NCBI GenBank assembly: GCA_964017195.1
Contig: OZ024900.1
Location: 32,256,641-32,320,640, forward strand
DNA length: 64,000 nucleotides
Direction of reading: 5' to 3'
Origin: Siderastrea radians
Lineage: Eukaryota > Cnidaria > Anthozoa > Scleractinia > Rhizangiidae
The stretch's first letter is position 1. Each line of letters begins with the position of its first letter. Below, one piece after another: positions 52,276 through 61,961 of this stretch. The notes beneath the pieces are model-generated. The model saw nothing but the letters and a program-made list of their open reading frames with translations, did no database searches and was not told the DNA's origin. The translations under genes were made by a program, and so were the position numbers.

Positions 52276-52374
52276 GGAATCTGCGTAGCTTTAGCCCTTT
52301 ATTGTTAAGAACACCCAAGTCTGAGACTAGAAAAGTACACATTTCATTTGGTAAAATGTTGGAATACAAATAAT

Positions 52375-53070
52375 GTTAACGCAATCAGTTTTGTAGCTTT
52401 CGTTTGAATGGTCGTACCTTAGGATTTCATGCACAGATTCAACAGTTAGAACCACCTTGTACAGCATGATAAACAGCACCACAGGAAAGTACTGCTCAGT
52501 AGCTTTCATTTGAATGGTCACACTTTAGGATTTCATCCACAGACTCAAAAGTTAGAACCACCTTGTACAGCATAATAAACAGCACCACAGGAAAGTACTG
52601 CTCAGTAGCTTTCATTTGAACGGTCACACTTTAGGATTTCATGCACAGACTCAAAAGTTAGAACCACCTTGTACAACATAATAAACAGCACCACAGGAAA
52701 GTACTGCTCAGTAGCTTTCATTTGAACGGTCACACTTTAGGATTTCATGTACAGACTCAAAAGTTAGAACCACCTTGTACAGCATAATAAACAGCACCAC
52801 AGGAAAGTACTGCTCAGTAGCTTTCATTTGAACGGTCACACTTTAGGATTTCATGCACAGACTCAAAAGTTAGAACCACCTTGTACAGCATAATAAACAG
52901 CACCACAGGAAAGTACTGCTCAGTAGCTTTCATTTGAACGGTCACACTTTAGGATTTCATGCACAGACTCAAAAGTTAGAACCACCTTGTACAGCGTAAT
53001 AAACAGCACCACAGCAAAAGAAATGCTCAGTAACTTTCATTTGGCTGGTCACACTTTTGGATTATACCCA
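52375..53070 (+). repeat. 106-bp satellite array C, just after PIKfyve
   Basis: About 6.5 copies of the monomer at 15640-16440; AGCTTTCATT starts at 52501, 52607, 52713, 52819 and 52925, exactly 106 bp apart. The units are nearly identical, more so than in array A. Most contain AATAAA (first clear one at 52574-52579), about 300 bp after the PIKfyve stop. Confidence 0.95.
52574..52579 (+). promoter_or_regulatory. Candidate PIKfyve polyadenylation signal inside a satellite unit
   Basis: AATAAA within CATAATAAACAGC. I see no AATAAA or ATTAAA between the stop codon (52275) and this array, so the repeat probably supplies the signal. Later units repeat the hexamer every 106 bp, which would allow several 3' ends. 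Confidence 0.35.
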
Positions 53071-53984
53071 CAGACTTAAATAATTTGATAGTTACACAAA
53101 ACATACGCAGCTTTCATTTGATCGGTCGCCCAGTCTCTAAGATTTTTAGTGTTTCATTCACAGACGTAGTTCCCTACGCAGCCGTTTTTAGTGTCGTCAC
53201 GTTCAGGAGCGTTGCGTTTCGACACTAGGAGACTATTACAGACACAAAGGTTAGGAATAATTGAAGAACTTGGGACAGCAGTAATTTTGTAGTCGTTGAA
53301 TAATAGTATTTTGACAAAACCAGAACCCTTGTGTGTAGGGGTAAATTTATAGGATATAAGCAAATATAAGCATTGTACAGAATTGAAGAAAGCGTAAAAT
53401 ATTTTCAAATCAAAATTAAGATTTATAACTTTCTGCCAAAAAATTCTGTAATTCCTACTAAGTGAGGAGATAGAAGCTTAAGTTTGTTAAAAGATTTTTG
53501 ACTTTTTGTACTTTTTCGTGTTTGGTTAAATTCTTTCATTTTTCACAATATTTGAATAACGCATTCCAAAAAGGGTCTAGAAACGCCTGGAGCGTTATTT
53601 GTTATTTTTTAACTTAGGGGGGGTGGGGGGAAGGGGGGGTCTAGGTACGGACCGCGCAGAGAGAGACGTGTGCTCAGTATCGCTATCTCAACCATCGCCT
53701 TTTACTTGCGAGGAAAATTAAATAAGGGAAACGAACATTGAAATAATTTTCAGAAGACAGAAAATGTATGGAAGTAAAGAAAATGAAGCAGATATTGAGA
53801 AATTTAGTCAAAAATGTGATTTTTAAAGTGCTAATAATATTAATTGAATCAAGTATATTTATAGAAATCATTCTGGTATTTATTTGTGCTTTTGGGACAA
53901 TCAGTTGTGTGGTATAAACGTCCAGGTGATGGTAGCTCTCAGAAGGACTTTTGTTGTGAAATAAAAAAAAAACGACAATACTAT
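53071..53984. other. Intergenic DNA, no gene recognised
   Basis: AT-rich, with a G-rich run near 53618-53640 and short unrelated open frames. A stretch at 53160-53235 (CCCTACGCAGCCGTTTTTAG) resembles a phrase at 39430-39450 and may be a small dispersed repeat. Nothing else is identifiable. Confidence 0.5.
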
Positions 53985-54140
53985 AGGAAAGTATTGCTCA
54001 GTAGCTTTTATTTGAGTGATCACGTTTTGGGATCTCGTGCGTAGAATGAAAACGTAGAACCACGTTAATATATCATTGGAAATAGCAACGCAGAAAAGTA
54101 GTGCTCAGTAGCTTACAATTGAATGGTCACACTTAAAGAT
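53985..54140 (+). repeat. 106-bp satellite, diverged partial copies
   Basis: GAAAGTATTGCTCAGTAGCT and TTTTATTTGAGTGATCACG, then GTAGTGCTCAGTAGCTTACA, mark 1.3 degenerate monomers of the 106-bp family. A similar degenerate stretch lies at 51830-51990 and a fragment at 59395-59460. Confidence 0.7.
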
Positions 54141-55179
54141 TGACCTATCGGGTCATCAAAGAGAGACTTCGTATCGTTAACAGAAAATTGTTGTTTCATT
54201 TGACTCTGAAGACTATATGAGTTCATGATGTAACAAAATGAGTCGAAAAAGTACTAAACAGCAATCTTTTGAAGGACTGATCTCACCTGGACGATTGTAC
54301 CAGACAGACGACTTAGACTAAATCCATTTACTGTGTTTCGTGTCTCAGTCAATCCCACGAGGCAATTAGAAAGCAAATTTTAAAAACACCCTGTCCTGGT
54401 ACGATTTGAAATAAAGAAAGCAATCGAAGGCGCTCTGGTTCATTTCTTGTCCTAATCTCTGTAGTTTACGTCTTAGTTCCACTTCTTTCCCAGCAAAGTA
54501 ACTGACTTGTGCTACTGTTGGGTACATAAAAGCGCTTTCCAACTAAAACTTCGATCGAAGTTTTGAATTTTGAAAAATTTCGGGCAGGTTTCCCCATACT
54601 GTTATGCCCAATGCGCCCTAGGGTTCTTCTTAGAGGTCGGATAGGCGCCTGTGGCAGTCGCTCCCAACCATGAATGAAGGCTCTTTTCAAACCGTAATCA
54701 ATATGTTCTACTACAGTACGCAGAAGTATCGCGCTTTGCTGACATGGAAAGGCGCTCTATCTACCTTCAGTAGTCCGCGTTGTCTATTGGCAGATGGTCC
54801 CTAATAAGCCTTAACAGTGACGAAAATGAAATTTCTCTGCACATCGTCACTACTTGTTCAAAAATTCATGTGATGAAAGGAAGGGAAATGATCAGCAAGG
54901 ATGAAATGTCTTGATATTAAAGAAAAGGATATTTTGTTTCAAATGTTTTTTTTTTCCATTAAACCTGATTAATCAACCAAAATCTGTCTCAAAAGAGTAA
55001 GACTTGTCATGATAAACGATTTTAGATTGTTTGGTTAAGACAAATTCTCCTTACTAGTTCCATAAAAAATGTATGGAGAACAGTAAGGAGAATGTGCAAA
55101 AAGGATTAAGCCCCAGCCAGTGTCTAACTTAAGAAAAGTGAGCCAACTAAAAAATAAGCCAGTTTCTTCCTCCAACCCC

Positions 55180-55180
<1 letters not shown>
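54141..55180. other. Intergenic DNA with decayed MITE-like sequence
   Basis: No gene recognised. 54800-55115 contains CCATAAAAAATGTATGGAGA, ACAGTAAGGAGAATGTGCA and GGATTAAGCCCC, words of the AACCCTTTAAGCCC MITE family, in a degraded arrangement. Confidence 0.45.

Positions 55181-55229
<49 letters not shown>
55181..55229. repeat. AAT trinucleotide microsatellite
   Basis: About 16 perfect AAT units followed by TGGTACAAG, then three diverged copies of AAGCACAAACTATGTCCAACT at 55236-55305. Confidence 0.95.
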
Positions 55230-55289
55230 GTACAAGTTTAAGCATAAACTATGTCCAACTTTTAAGCACAAACTATGTCCAACTATAAG

Positions 55290-55815
55290 CACAAACTATG
55301 TCCAACTTACATCAGTAGTATCTTTAATGATCATAATTCTTCCTACTTTTCAAGACAATCAGACTTCTCCATTCCTAGTTACAATACTGTGACATATGGT
55401 AAGCATTCTTTGCGTTATCTTGGGCCTAGGTTATTGGGAAAATTACCTTCAGATGTTAGATCGGCAAAAAATCTAAATACTTTTAAAATTAAGATTAGTA
55501 AATGTGATGTAAGTTCACTGGTGAATGATGGATGCAAGGGATGCTCCCTCTGCTCATCATAACTGTATGATTTTATCACTTTTGCATCAACTTTTTACTG
55601 ATTACTATTCGATTATTATTCAACTATTATTCGATTATCAGATTATCAGATTAGAATTAGCAACTACTAGTTTATTAGATTAGTATCAGTTTCTTTAATA
55701 GTTCTATTACATTTTTGTTTCTATCTTAAGTTTTGTATATTGTTATTTTGTGTCCACTAATTAGTGTGGGATTATCCCAAGCTGCATGGTTTGACACGTA
55801 AATAAAGTTTCTTAC
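55290..55815 (+). mobile_element. 3' fragment of a CR1/L2-like non-LTR retrotransposon
   Basis: Residues coded at about 55275-55562 include YGKHSLRYLGPRLLGKLPSD and VRSAKNLNTFKIKI, typical of the extreme C terminus of reverse transcriptases of CR1/L2-type LINEs, followed by a stop. A 3' UTR of about 240 bp ends AATAAAGTTTCTTACTTACT. The rest of the polymerase is absent, as usual for 5'-truncated LINE copies. Confidence 0.7.
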
Positions 55816-56405
55816 TTACTTTTACTTTTTAATTGATTGGTTTAAAATGTGTTCTTTGCCCCACAACGTACCTCAAATGCAGTAACGCTGTCACATTTAA
55901 ACTAATTGGTTAGTACTACCGACGAGAAGAGATGGCTTCTAATAATGAGACAATTTTCAGAGCTTATATGATTGCAGATATTAAATTAGAGAGGCGAGGA
56001 GACCTCCAGAAACCACCAGGCTTGTACGAGGGAGGCCTCCCTTTTTAAATAAATCACGTGCTGACGCGAAATCATTTGAGTTTGGGGCGTGATTAATTGT
56101 TTAAGAAAAACTTAAGTAACCTTCTTTTGAAGCAGGACAGAGTCTCCGATCGCGTTAAGTCGTTTGGAAGAGAATTCCAAATTAACAAATGGTTGGTTAA
56201 GTTAGCTTTAACATTTCGCAAAGGTTAGTAGGGTTTGAAATTGACAAAACCACTAGCTCGAATTGACGTTGACACGATGTGGACAACAGAGATATGTGAC
56301 GCGGTGTTTACTTTCTTGTGCAAATGTTTCGACTTACCGTAGGTTTTCAATGTTTATCATTCCAGTGGCCAACTTTGCGATGTCATTATTAACAGTCCAT
56401 GTTCT
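55816..56405. other. Intergenic DNA, no gene recognised
   Basis: No domain, RNA gene or clear repeat end found. The open frame near 56263-56523 overlaps a short tandem duplication and has no recognisable product. Confidence 0.45.
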
Positions 56406-56479
56406 TGTGAACAGGCTTCCCAGTTGCAAGCAAAGAGCCACAGGCGTGAACAGGCTTCCCAGTTGCAAAGAGCCACAGG
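56406..56479 (+). repeat. Tandem duplication of about 37 bp
   Basis: GTGAACAGGCTTCCCAGTTG followed by CAAAGAGCCACAGG occurs twice back to back, the first copy with a 4-bp insertion (AGCA). Downstream, 56540-56680 (CCCTTAGCGTTTAGTTATG, GGCGGAGAGAGACGATGTGG) looks like part of another interspersed repeat. Confidence 0.75.
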
Positions 56480-56826
56480 TATCCCACACGACCGGAACTT
56501 CACCCTGTTCTACTGTAGCATGAAGTGACTAAGGGTGTTACTACACTCCCCTGGGTGGGAGGGTTACCCTTAGCGTTTAGTTATGTTTCTCTAACGGGTG
56601 GCTGGGACACCGTTATACCGATGGGCGGAGAGAGACGATGTGGAATAAAGATTTATTTCCTTCCAGGTTCAAACCAGTGACACTATTGAAGATCCGACGG
56701 ATAGGAGATTGGGGGAAAAGAAAATCTTTCAGCTACGTTATGTTAAGCCCAAGACCATTTAAACTTTTTTTCGTGCATAGAAGCCAAAAGATTGCTATGA
56801 TAAATAATGTTTTTTTTTTTTTTAAG

Positions 56827-57438
56827 GAAATAGGGCGAGGAAACTTAACGATAAGGATGAACCTTCAGAGAGAAATGAGAAAGTTAGGGCGCGTTTTTTT
56901 ATTCACAATTCTGGAATGAGAATGACCAGAATGTTAAATGCGCGCGTTTTTCTATTCCGCATTCCTATTCCGGAATGGACAGAACGCCATTCCATCCATT
57001 CTGCTCTCAGGGGCAGAATGAACAGAATGTTGCGAATGAAAATCCAAGATGGCGGTCGGCGAGATGAGCGCTGCGGATTCAAATACGTCTCTACCGGAGA
57101 AAAAATCAGGTTACACTTTTGGACACAATGAAACATTGCTTCTAATTTCATTGTACCAAAAGTACGAGTTTTTTTCAGTGATGTTTCGTACAAGAAAAAG
57201 GCAGGACCAGGACCGCGCATCTCGACGGGCGTTTTTTTATGCAGACAATTCGAATTATTCCTAGCATTCCGTACCAACCATTCTTATTCCAGAATTGTGG
57301 ATTGAAAAACGCGCCCTTAGAGGAGGAATTGTACACTGCTATACAACACAAGTACAGCAAGTTGACAGATAAATACCGCAAGGAGATAAAATTGCTGATG
57401 AGGCTGAAAATGACTGAAGAAACCAAAATAGCGGCAAG
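56827..57438 (+). CDS. Candidate coiled-coil exon split by a transposon
   Basis: A poly-T tract ending AAG (acceptor) precedes a frame at 56827-56886 (GNLTIRMNLQREMRKL) that stops at a 430-bp insertion. Across the TTA duplication the same frame resumes at 57317 with LEEELYTAIQHKYSKLTDKY, RKEIKLLMRLKMTEETK, up to a weak donor (AAG then GTCAGG) at 57439. The two halves make one charged helix of about 60 residues. It may be an exon of an unknown gene broken by the insertion, an intact gene spliced around it, or chance. I do not recognise the family. Confidence 0.3.
56887..57316 (+). mobile_element. PIF/Harbinger-like MITE, 430 bp, with TTA target duplication
   Basis: Ends GGGCGCGTTTTTTTATTCAC and its imperfect complement GGATTGAAAAACGCGCCC extend about 38 bp (to AATTCTGGAATGAGAATG and CATTCTTATTCCAGAATT). 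TTA flanks both sides (56884-56886 and 57317-57319), the standard Harbinger target duplication. The interior keeps the first ~45 codons of a reading frame (see 57049-57264), so this is an internally deleted copy of a larger element. Confidence 0.85.
57049..57264 (+). pseudogene. Remnant N terminus of a Myb/SANT-like accessory protein of the Harbinger element
   Basis: Starts AAGATGGCGG and codes EMSAADSNTSLPEKKSGYTF then NETLLLISLYQKY, resembling the first helix of the Myb/SANT-like domain that Harbinger elements encode beside their nuclease. It then runs into the right terminal region and loses sense. The identification rests on the helix pattern and the host element. Confidence 0.4.
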
Positions 57439-57479
57439 GTCAGGGCGAACGTGTGCCTGGAGTTGGGGATAATGTCGTT

Positions 57480-59390
57480 GTTAACCATTTCACCCAGTCA
57501 GTGTCTTAAAAAAGCAAACGTCCTAAAGTGAGTTAAAATGTTAAATTTCGCAAAAATTGGCAAACAAAAAGAACCGCACGACTTCTCTGCTTGCAGAATA
57601 TGAGCTGGTATCCCGTTAGGGACCCAAGTGGTACTCATATCCACGGGTTGGCTATAAAATAACAACTGATATCGATTGGCTAAAACATACGTTTCGTCAG
57701 ACAGTTAAACATAGAAAAATATGTGTTATCATTTTTCATCTTCAAACTTAGAACGTTAGCTGGAAGAAAGTGTTTCAACTAAGTATCGTTGTGTAAAATA
57801 ACTGAAGAGGTTTAAATCTACATGAGTGAATCTGATCAAGAACGATTATAGTGAGAATGAAAAATAAAGCATTGTAAACGTGTCTAATTTTGTTTGTTGC
57901 TTCAATTTATACGGCATATAAAAAGAAAGGCAAAATCACGCATTATATTCTTTGCTGTAAAACACCCCGGGCATTTTAGGGAAGAGAATTGGAGAGAAGA
58001 CTCGTTACGTTTTGGTTTCTAACATTTCTCTTGTGTGATCTCAAATGCTCATCGTGTTTTATCAAAATAAAATGTATTGTTTTGCCTTCCTTACTTTAAA
58101 TTGGCAACAATAAGACGGCCACTCTACGTGAAAATATGTTAACTCTAATGGAGTCATACGTAACGCTCCTGGAACTTGTGTTATTGGGTATCAAATATTA
58201 TCGTTATGATGATGGTGACATTTTGTAAAGAGCTGTTTCTTTTCCTGTTATTAAACCTGTTAATATCCTTGCATGTTGCGTTTTTGACATGTTGTTCTTT
58301 TTGAAACCTGGCGTCTATTTTGTGTGTTCTTTTTGTGACTTATTATTCTTGTTCTTGACTGTACCCTCCCTTTGTGGAAGCTTCTGATACATGCACAGTT
58401 GTATTCCCCTTTTTATCCCCTTTCTCTGATAGTTCGTTGTTATGTAATGTTTGCCGTACTAGAAAAACTTAAGTCAACATGCGCGCCAGAGATCAGTGAG
58501 TAATTCAAGGTATCCCAAAATTCCTTGCAATATGAGCATCAAATATGTGCTCATTTGAACACCTCACGCCTTTATTTGGGAAAATGCACAGGAATTACAA
58601 ACAAAAGGAAAGCCATTATATGACATTATATCCCGTCGAAAAATGGGTAAGTTTTAGCTCATTATACCAATAATTGACTACAGAAAAGAACAAACATTTT
58701 GGACCTTAGGAGCTTGGGTTCAAAGGAAAGCCGCCATGTTCTGAATGTGTGCGTGCTGATTAAACGAAAATTTATGCGGAGGATTTTGTATGCCAAGGGA
58801 GAGAAGGGTTTTGTATACAAATTAAGCGACGATTTAAGGACTAAATCAAATATCCTCTACAATTTGTATCGATCTTTCGCGTATTTTGCAGCAATTTGAT
58901 AACGATCTTTAAAATGTTTTACAGCGGTGTTTTACAGAGCTCACGCGCATGCGATGTCACAATAAAAGTTACTTTGAGGGACCCCCTAGGGAAATTACTG
59001 TAATATATTGTTATCTCGCATGGGCTACTTTACCACCGCTGCAAATCATTTCATAATTGCACTCAGATGTCGGTCGACGAGATTAATTAAAATCACAGCT
59101 AACGGCTCTCTCAACGATCTCTTTACAGTTACCCTACGATTTCATTACTTTCATTCATTTCCCATCTCTGCACTCTGTAGTAAGTCTCTGTTGCTAGTAT
59201 AAAATAAACCCTTTCATGGCTTGGGTTATTTTAAGGTTTGCCGAATTTGAATTTAGTGCAGTCCATCAGATTGTGTGAAATAACTGCAATCTACCGAATG
59301 CAATTGTTCTACTATTACCCTTTAACTCCCAAGAGTGTCTAAAATGAAAAAAACTTAAATATAGATAGTACCACGTGAAAGCACCGCTGA
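57480..59390. other. Intergenic or intronic DNA, no gene recognised
   Basis: About 1.9 kb with no recognisable domain, RNA gene or transposon end. Short open frames (such as 58699-58899) show no conserved pattern. If the coiled-coil exon candidates belong to one gene, this would be intron. Confidence 0.4.
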
Positions 59391-59394
59391 AGAG

Positions 59395-59460
59395 GTTTCA
59401 TTTGAATGGACACACCATAGGAATTCATCTACAGACTCAAAAGTTAGAACCACCTTAAAG
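59395..59460 (+). repeat. 106-bp satellite fragment
   Basis: TTTCATTTGAATGGACACAC, ATTCATCTACAGACTCAAAA and GTTAGAACCACCTT are one partial monomer of the 106-bp family. Confidence 0.7.
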
Positions 59461-59564
59461 GTCTCCATAACTGACTCTCGGAGTGAAAGGGTTAAACAGC
59501 ATAACCACAGCAAGTAATTCCTTTTTATAGTTAAAATAACCGACTTTCTTTTTCAGGAGTTGCT

Positions 59565-59776
59565 TTAGCCCTTTCAGCCCCAATAGTGACAAGCATCTAA
59601 TTTCTCCGTACAGTATCAACTTAATCAAACATTAATGTCATGAGAATAAAAGAGGTCATTGATAACTTAAGATAAAATGTCTTCAGGTTTAAAGAAATTT
59701 TCCCAACTAGTATCATCAGGTATATATCGTGAAAAGTGACGAGAAGATGAACGGTTGTATTGAGGTTTAAAGGGTT
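59565..59776. mobile_element. MITE, AACCCTTTAAGCCC family
   Basis: TTAGCCCTTTCAGCCCCAAT and ATTGAGGTTTAAAGGGTT bound about 212 bp with the shared internal words CAAGCATCTAATTTCTCC and ACATTAATGTCATGAG. Confidence 0.65.
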
Positions 59777-59799
59777 CACTCTCTGAAAGCCATCGTACA

Positions 59800-60620
59800 T
59801 GTAAAGAGAGCAAAATGTTCGACAGGGAGGAACAGTAACACTAATATGGTGTAGCAAAAAAGTAAGACAGCATAGAAAAGAACAAACCAGGGAGCAAATA
59901 AGTGCAAGCAAAAAGTACGACACGGAGGAGAAAAGAGCGACTTCCATAGAGAGCAAAAAAAAAAAAGATACAACTTCCATAGAGAGCACAAAAGTACGAC
60001 TTTCATACAGAGCAAAAAGAACGACTTCCATACAGAGCAAAAAAGTACGATTTCCATACAGAGCAAAAAGTACGACTTCCATACAGAGCAAAAAAGTACG
60101 ACTGGGAGAAAAACAGTACAACTGAGAAGAAAAAAGTCGACAAAAAGTTTTGAAAATATTGTCATAACTTGCTTTTTCAGTGCTCGTTCGCAATTTTGGT
60201 GATACACGCTTTCTCGTGTTTGTTTCGCTGAACTCTACATAAACGGTTTCTCGCACCATTTTCTATTCGTTGGCGAGTTAGTGCAATGGTAGGACCTCCG
60301 TTCAGCAATCTTAAAGCTCCTAGTTCGATTCCCCTCTGAAGCGCATAGCTTTTTTCTCCTTTTTTTTCCTTTTTTTCAAATTTTCTTATCACTGCTTTAT
60401 ATTTATGTCCTTTAATTATATTCTGTATTCTTGTATATTCTGCATTGGAAACCTCGATAAACATTGAGAAAAAAGTACGACAGAGTCGCGGGATAAAAGT
60501 ACGACAGAGAGGAAAAGAGTACGATTGCGAGGGAAAAAGTACGACAGAAAGCGAAAAGGTATGATAGGGAGCAACGAGTACAACAGGGAGGGAAAAAGAA
60601 CGACGGGGAAAGAAAACGTA
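59800..60620 (-). repeat. AAAAGTACGAC tandem repeat region, interrupted
   Basis: Units of about 25-29 bp (ACTTCCATACAGAGCAAAAA then GTACG) repeat clearly at 59940-60110. More degenerate units (AAAGTACGACAGAGAGGAAA) lie at 60470-60620. The complement reads as Cys/Phe/Leu/Trp-rich open frames, which follow from the repeat. A tRNA-like segment (60269-60345) lies between the two parts. Confidence 0.75.
60269..60345 (+). repeat. tRNA-derived SINE head or tRNA pseudogene
   Basis: GTTAGTGCAATGGTAGG fits an A box and TAGTTCGATTCCCC a B box, followed by a T-rich tract (Pol III terminator-like). No paired acceptor stem is evident. Confidence 0.45.
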
Positions 60621-61190
60621 AAAAATTTAGGACAGAAAAGTTCATAGAGAACATGCAGAGATACAAAAAGGAAGACACAAGGAAAGATTTGAAGGGTACA
60701 AAAGGGAACACGCAAGCGGACGGTGGGGATCATGCAAGGGTACAAAGGGAGAACAGAAGATAAATTTAAAAAGAACCCACACGCACCAGGGTTAAAAAAG
60801 GGAACACGCCAGTGTACCATAAACCCGTTTCCACGATCGTTTAGCGCTTGGAATCCAAGGTGGTGGCCCTCCGAACTGGCCAGAATTTTGGATTTCTATT
60901 CCGCAAAGACCCTGGGCACGAGATTATAAACATTTCATTATTACTCCAAAACTGCAAAGTTTATAGTCGTTCTATTTTTGCAGTACAGTTAGAAATTTCT
61001 TTTTGGTTTATTTTGTGGGAGCCCTCGTCTAAAAAAAAGTAAAAATATTTTGTTCTTTATGCAAGAGACCTTATCCAAAGCACGCGAGATGGTTCTTATT
61101 GTTTTGCTATTTTTCTTTTCTTTTTGTTTTTGGCGTTTCGTTATTGGCTCGTTTAAGACGTGCAGCAGCATTCGTTCCAAATCTCTGAAG

Positions 61191-61377
61191 TATTTGTCAA
61201 CTATTGGCTCTAGTTTCTCATCCATATTCACGACAACGTGATGAATTTCTCACAAACGAAGCAGTTCGTTGTCGTGAAAAGATGTGTTTAAATTCTGAAG
61301 ACTGTTTGGTGAACCTGAGGAAACTTCAAAGGGCCCTGAAAGAATGGGAAAAGGTCGTTAGACAAACTTTACCAAAG
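61191..61377 (+). CDS. Candidate helix-rich exon, unknown gene
   Basis: The frame codes RDEFLTNEAVRCREKMCLNS then CLVNLRKLQRALKEWEKVVR, ending at a consensus donor (CCAAAG then GTAAGC, phase 0). The start is uncertain: acceptors exist before 61191 and 61214. The heptad-like pattern of L, V and charged residues looks like real coding sequence, but I do not recognise the family. It overlaps an antisense open frame (60989-61231). Confidence 0.35.
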
Positions 61378-61798
61378 GTAAGCAACGCTGTGACACAATT
61401 TAATTTAAATTTGTCCAGAAAGCTTAAAGGATATGGAACTCTACTCGGTAAAGCTAACACGTGCTTATAGCGTCGTCTTCAAGTTGAAGTTGGGGTATGA
61501 ACGGTACAAGACTTTGGAGTGTTTCGGTCCTTTCGTTTGTCACGTTGTAAAAACGACGTACCTATCCTCTGAGCAAACGTTTCGAGCCTTCCCTTGAAGA
61601 CTGCTGAAATAAGGTTCTGGTCGCGCTAGAAAATAAATTTTAAGCGCTATTCGTAAGAAACGTTTCAACTGTTGAATGCCAAAATTCCGCTTAAAGGTTG
61701 AACATTTCCTGTGAGAAATTTAGCTACGTTTTTCTCTGTATATTTTAGTATCTGTAGCATTGGAGCTCACCAGTTGTATTGCTCATTTCTTTTTTCAG

Positions 61799-61961
61799 AA
61801 AGACTTCTAAACTAAGTGAAGAAGGAGTTCGTGAGGAAGAAAACCAATGGGAAACAAACTGGACTCTGGGACGAATCAGGAGGGAACTACAAAAAGATAA
61901 GAATTTTGATAAATTTCTCATTAATAATATTCTAAAATGGTGGCTGGACAAATTTTCTTGA
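61799..61961 (+). CDS. Candidate terminal exon, unknown gene
   Basis: A strong acceptor (CATTTCTTTTTTCAG) opens a frame, after one base, coding KTSKLSEEGVREEENQWETN then WTLGRIRRELQKDKNFDKFL and ending WWLDKFS, stop at 61959. It needs a phase-2 donor upstream. The candidate at 57438 fits, while the exon ending 61377 (phase 0) does not, so the gene model is incomplete. Confidence 0.35.

Noticed and set aside
51181..51722. Open frames with an eight-residue [12 protein letters not shown] repeat
   Set aside because: By-product of the 8-bp GGCTACGT minisatellite, running on into a palindromic MITE.
52375..53070. CRISPR-like appearance of regularly spaced repeats
   Set aside because: Whole 106-bp units are repeated with no unique spacers, in animal intergenic DNA; it is a satellite.
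59621..60820. Long minus-strand frames rich in Cys, Phe and Leu, resembling a membrane protein
   Set aside because: They follow the AAAAGTACGAC tandem repeat and its complement; the residue pattern repeats with the DNA unit.
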